From Verrucomicrobiota bacterium (GTDB taxonomy: Bacteria > Verrucomicrobiota > Verrucomicrobiia > Opitutales > Seribacteraceae), in the NCBI GenBank assembly GCA_014382645.1, contig JACNJI010000432.1, positions 1 through 10,218 on the forward strand: a DNA stretch of 10,218 bases. Direction: 5' to 3'. Below, one piece after another: positions 7,095-10,218 of this stretch. The first letter of the stretch is position 1. The number at the start of each line of letters is the position of its first letter. A model generated the notes under the pieces. That model was not told the DNA's origin, searched no databases, and saw only the letters and a program-made list of their open reading frames with translations. Position numbers and translations under genes: made by a program.

Positions 7095-8753
7095 ATGAAC
7101 TTAGGCTTTGAAGAGTTGCTTTTGTTAGCGTCGATCGTGGTTCCGACGGTTGTCTCGATATGTTTGTTCACCGGGGTAGTCACAAGCGACGAGGCAGCCA
7201 AGAAATTGGCCTACGTTGGCTTTGGCGTTCCCTTTGTCTCCGGGGTTCTCCTTTTCCTTTGGTTTGAAGGCGCCGTTGGAGCGGATTACAAGTATGAGGT
7301 TCTTTTTGATCGAACCGGTTTGCAGGAATTGGGAATCACCTTCCACCTAGGTTTGAATGGAGTTTCGTCGCCGCTTTTTGCCATGGCCGGCTTCGTGGGT
7401 CTGGCCGCAGGTTTGGCCGCCATACACTCTGGGGCTGAGCGTATCCGGCTCTATCTCGCCTTGCTTACCCTCATGCAGGCCGGACTTATGGGGTTCTTCG
7501 CCAGCGTGGATTTGTTCTTTTATTTCCTATTCCACGAATTCGCTCTGGTTCCGACGTTCATAATGATAGGACTATGGGGCGGGCGAGACCGTCGAAGCGT
7601 TGCTCTTGAGATTACCATTTACCTTACGCTCGGGGCCCTGATCGTGCTTGGTGGTCTGGTCGCCTTGAACGTCATGGGAGACGCGGAGAAGTTTGATTTT
7701 CCAACCCTGGTACACCTTCTTTCCACGACAGCCTTGGGCGAGTCCGCGCAGTTCAAGATTTTCGGACTTCTCCTCCTTGGCTTCGGTATCTTGGTAGCCT
7801 TGTTTCCCTTTCACACATGGGCTCCAAGGGCATACAGCGCTGCTCCTACTTCGGTTTCCATGCTCCATGCGGGCGTTCTCAAGAAGTTTGGCCTTTATGG
7901 ACTGGTTCAGGTTGCGGTTCCTCTACTCCCATCCGGAGCTGCCCAGTGGAGTGATTTTCTGATCTGGCTGGCCTTGGGCAACGTTCTTTTCGTCGGTTTA
8001 GTTACCATGGCTCAAAATAATTTGAAGAGCATGGTCGGTTATGGCTCCGTGATGCACATGGGTTACTGCTTTCTAGGAGTAGCCACCTGTTCCGCGCTAG
8101 GGGCCGGTTCTGTCGTCATGCTGATGACTGCTCATGGACTTTCCGTGGCCCTCATGTTTCTGGTCGGCACCTTCGTTTATCGGCGGTGCGGCACTTTCGA
8201 AATGGATGAAATGGGGGGACTGGGTACAAAGACACCCGTGTTGGCTTGCTTTTTCTTAGCTGCCGCGTTCGCGACCATCGGACTTCCGGGTTTTGGAAAC
8301 TTCTGGGGAGAATTCGGGATTTTCATGTCTCTAGGCGAGAACCCCGGTACTCGCTTTGCCTTGGTACTCGCTGTTATCGGCATCATTATCTCAGCAATCT
8401 TTGGATTGCGAGCAGTAGCCAAAGTTTTCTTCGGTGAACAAACGGAAGAGTTCGCTGAGTTTGAAAAGGAAAATCCCGTTAAGGATCTAAATCTCGTGGA
8501 AATGCTTCCTGCCGGTTTGCTCGTAGCTGCGCTCCTTCTCCTCGGGTTATGGCCTCGCACGATTTCCGATCGCGTAAATGCTGAAATCGGTAATCGCTAC
8601 CAAGCCTTCGAATCATCGGTGCCCGGAAGTTTACCAGCCTGTTGCGCGCTTACCGCCGAGGAGCCGGAAGTGAAAGAGGGAATCGAGACCAACGGCGCGG
8701 CAGTCGAAGCCACCGAGGAATCTTCCAAACCAAAGGCGGGCGATCATGATTGA
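7095..8753 (+). CDS. nuoM: NADH-quinone oxidoreductase subunit M, divergent TM7
   Basis: NuoM is the central antiporter-like proton-pumping subunit. ATG 7095, one base after the nuoL stop, gives 552 residues (E. coli 509). An in-frame ATG at 7065 would overlap nuoL by 29 bases and add ten residues unlike the family, so it is not preferred. Key residues, aligned without gaps to E. coli from the PFHTW motif: E148 (E144) in HEFALVP, K264 (K265) in AGVLKKFGLYG and E406 (E407) in GNFWGEF are kept. Position 233, which matches the TM7 channel lysine K234, is Leu within GFGILVALFPFHTW. The following WLPDAH motif is WAPRAY, so Asp is replaced by Arg245. NNLKSMVGYGSVMHMG and the AHGLSVALMFLVG region identify the rest of the Proton_antipo_M fold. 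The last roughly 55 residues are a hydrophilic, acidic tail containing a Cys-Cys pair. It overlaps nuoN by eight bases. Confidence 0.96.
   Translation: MNLGFEELLLLASIVVPTVVSICLFTGVVTSDEAAKKLAYVGFGVPFVSGVLLFLWFEGAVGADYKYEVLFDRTGLQELGITFHLGLNGVSSPLFAMAGFVGLAAGLAAIHSGAERIRLYLALLTLMQAGLMGFFASVDLFFYFLFHEFALVPTFIMIGLWGGRDRRSVALEITIYLTLGALIVLGGLVALNVMGDAEKFDFPTLVHLLSTTALGESAQFKIFGLLLLGFGILVALFPFHTWAPRAYSAAPTSVSMLHAGVLKKFGLYGLVQVAVPLLPSGAAQWSDFLIWLALGNVLFVGLVTMAQNNLKSMVGYGSVMHMGYCFLGVATCSALGAGSVVMLMTAHGLSVALMFLVGTFVYRRCGTFEMDEMGGLGTKTPVLACFFLAAAFATIGLPGFGNFWGEFGIFMSLGENPGTRFALVLAVIGIIISAIFGLRAVAKVFFGEQTEEFAEFEKENPVKDLNLVEMLPAGLLVAALLLLGLWPRTISDRVNAEIGNRYQAFESSVPGSLPACCALTAEEPEVKEGIETNGAAVEATEESSKPKAGDHD
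8746..8753 (+). promoter_or_regulatory. nuoM/nuoN overlap (translational coupling site)
   Basis: ATGATTGA holds both the nuoN start (ATG 8746) and the nuoM stop (TGA 8751-8753). There is no good Shine-Dalgarno before it, so ribosomes finishing nuoM probably reinitiate at nuoN. Confidence 0.6.
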
Positions 8754-10218
8754 CCTCGCGCCCTTCAAGATTTTTGCCGATTCGAACGACTGGTTCGAGA
8801 TCTGGCCCGAGCTGGCCATGGCCTTGGGGGCCGTACTTGTTCTCGGATTGGAACTTTTCCGCTCCAAAGAACTTGGTCGCCGTTCTTTTGCGGGCCCCAT
8901 CGCCATTTTATTTCAGGCCTCCCTGCTGGTGTTTCACCTCATCGACTACCTTATTTGGCATCATCCCTTCGACCACGAAACTTTTTCCGGCCTGCTCAAC
9001 CAAAGTTCACGCGGAGAGGTCATGCGGAGCTTCTTTCTGCTCGCATCGCTTCTGGTATCCATTCTCGGCGAAAGTTACCTGCGGCGACGTAAATTGGCCG
9101 GAGGAGAGTTCCATCACCTCACCATGCTCGCCACGGCGGGCCTCATGCTTCTCGTTCAAAGCAACCATTTCCTCATGCTTTTCGTGGCTTTGGAGACGGT
9201 GGCGATTTGCTTCTACGTTCTCGTAGCCTACCAACGCGACAGTGTGAAATCGCTGGAGGCAGGACTCAAGTACCTGGTTTTCGGCGCCCTCAGCTCGTCT
9301 CTTCTTCTATTTGGCATCGTGCTTTTGTATGGAGTGGCCTCCAATCCCGAGGCGTGGGGCTGCATATCTCCCGGGCTGGGACTGGATGACCCACTGGAAT
9401 TTGGCTATTTAGCCTATTTCCTTGAAGCCAATTCCGACAACCTCATTTTGCGGGCAGGCGTTATTCTCATCATTTCGGGAATAGCCTTCAAGATCGGTGC
9501 GGCTCCTTTTCAGATATGGGTGCCCGACGTCTATCACGGTTCCCCCATGCCCGTAACTGCCTTTCTTGCGGTTTCCTCAAAGGCCGCCGGCTTTTTTGTT
9601 CTTCTCAATCTAGTGAACGGCCCATTTGAGGGCATGAGCGATTTCCTCCTCCCGATCCTTGGGTTCATTGCCACCCTCACTATACTTTTCGGCAACCTTG
9701 CCGCTTGCGCCCAACGCAACCTTAAGCGACTGTTGGGTTTGTCGGGTGTGGCTCATGCGGGTTATCTTCTAGTTGGTGTAATCGCCGCCATGCTTTCTCA
9801 AACCATGCAGGCCGACTGGGTGATCACCTTTTACCTTTTCACCTATCTTCTGGGAAGTTTTGCCGTCTTTGGCGTGATGGGCTTGGCCAACGTGCCCGAC
9901 GACGCCGAACACGAATTTTCGCATTACGAGGCACTCGGTCAAAAGAACCCCTTTCTTGCTTTCGTCTTGTCCTGTGGCGTTTGTTCCCTTGCCGGCGTTC
10001 CTCCTTTTGCCGGATTTATCGCCAAGCTTCTTCTCTTCGTAGTTGCTTTCAAGGCAAAGCTTTACTTCTCCCTAGCCGCCATGGTGGTTGGTGTGGTGAT
10101 CTCCATTTACTACTATTTCGGCTGGTTGCGCGAGGTGCTGTTTATTCCTCGCCCAAAATTTTCCGATGAGGAAGATAACGGTCCCGACCCTTGGGACGGA
10201 CTCAAGCTCGGCGGCATT
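8746..10218 (+). CDS. nuoN: NADH-quinone oxidoreductase subunit N (3' truncated by window edge)
   Basis: NuoN is the antiporter-like proton-pumping subunit that sits next to NuoK. I translated the frame by hand from ATG 8746 to the last base: 491 codons with no stop, so only a short C-terminal piece is missing (E. coli NuoN has about 485 residues, and this one has some longer loops). The start is supported by MIDLAPFKIF..WFEIWPELAMA, typical of NuoN N-termini. Functional residues are present: E150 in FVALETVAICFYVLV (E. coli E133), K175 in AGLKYLVFGALSSS (K158), K249 in AFKIGAAPFQIWVPDVYHG (K217) and K427 in LAGVPPFAGFIAK (K395). The NLKRLLGLSGVAHAGYLLVG-like segment at about 325-345 is also diagnostic. 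A loop of about 30 residues near 199-230 (WGCISPGLGLDDP) separates two helices. It is the last gene seen; what follows is outside the window. Confidence 0.97.
   Translation, partial: MIDLAPFKIFADSNDWFEIWPELAMALGAVLVLGLELFRSKELGRRSFAGPIAILFQASLLVFHLIDYLIWHHPFDHETFSGLLNQSSRGEVMRSFFLLASLLVSILGESYLRRRKLAGGEFHHLTMLATAGLMLLVQSNHFLMLFVALETVAICFYVLVAYQRDSVKSLEAGLKYLVFGALSSSLLLFGIVLLYGVASNPEAWGCISPGLGLDDPLEFGYLAYFLEANSDNLILRAGVILIISGIAFKIGAAPFQIWVPDVYHGSPMPVTAFLAVSSKAAGFFVLLNLVNGPFEGMSDFLLPILGFIATLTILFGNLAACAQRNLKRLLGLSGVAHAGYLLVGVIAAMLSQTMQADWVITFYLFTYLLGSFAVFGVMGLANVPDDAEHEFSHYEALGQKNPFLAFVLSCGVCSLAGVPPFAGFIAKLLLFVVAFKAKLYFSLAAMVVGVVISIYYYFGWLREVLFIPRPKFSDEEDNGPDPWDGLKLGGI

Noticed and set aside
1..10218. 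A hidden defence, mobile or biosynthetic system
   Set aside because: Every part of the window except gaps of 1 to 19 bases is taken up by recognised complex I genes in standard order. There is no room or signal for another system.

Overview
The window is a single, tightly packed run of respiratory complex I genes (H+-translocating NADH:quinone oxidoreductase), all on the + strand: the 3' part of nuoF, then nuoG, nuoH, nuoI, nuoJ, nuoK, nuoL, nuoM and most of nuoN. This is the standard bacterial nuoF-to-N order. No other gene, RNA gene, mobile element, CRISPR array or convincing terminator is visible. Gaps between genes are 1 to 19 bases and nuoM/nuoN overlap by 8, so the block is almost certainly one transcript whose promoter lies upstream, probably before nuoA. 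Both ends are cut: nuoF lacks its 5' part and nuoN its last codons.

Region by region: 1-836 nuoF C-terminal half (N3 [4Fe-4S] site); 847-2574 nuoG (ferredoxin-type clusters and a shortened molybdopterin-like domain); 2584-3702 nuoH (quinone chamber); 3722-4267 nuoI (N6a/N6b clusters); 4273-4896 nuoJ; 4900-5208 nuoK; 5213-7093 nuoL; 7095-8753 nuoM; 8746-10218 nuoN. Electrons pass from NADH through FMN in NuoF, along the Fe-S clusters of NuoF, NuoG and NuoI, to quinone at the NuoI/NuoH side. The membrane subunits H, J, K, N, M and L couple this to proton export.

The organism is a bacterium of intermediate G+C. The style of NuoF and NuoG (including a long spacer before the fourth cysteine of the NuoG [2Fe-2S] site), the long NuoH and the charged tails on several subunits suggest the Verrucomicrobiota (perhaps Opitutae) or a related PVC-group lineage. 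This rests on remembered family style, not on a search, and is tentative.

The window looks like ordinary core metabolism and I see no undescribed system. Points worth checking are: (1) an in-frame TAA at 940-942 that interrupts nuoG before its first cluster-binding cysteine; (2) a leucine in NuoM where the nearly invariant proton-channel lysine of TM7 (E. coli K234) is expected, with the other key residues kept; (3) an insertion of about 15 residues in the first loop of NuoH; (4) a G-rich, probably error-laden first 35 bases. The first and last may be sequence-quality problems at a contig or read end.
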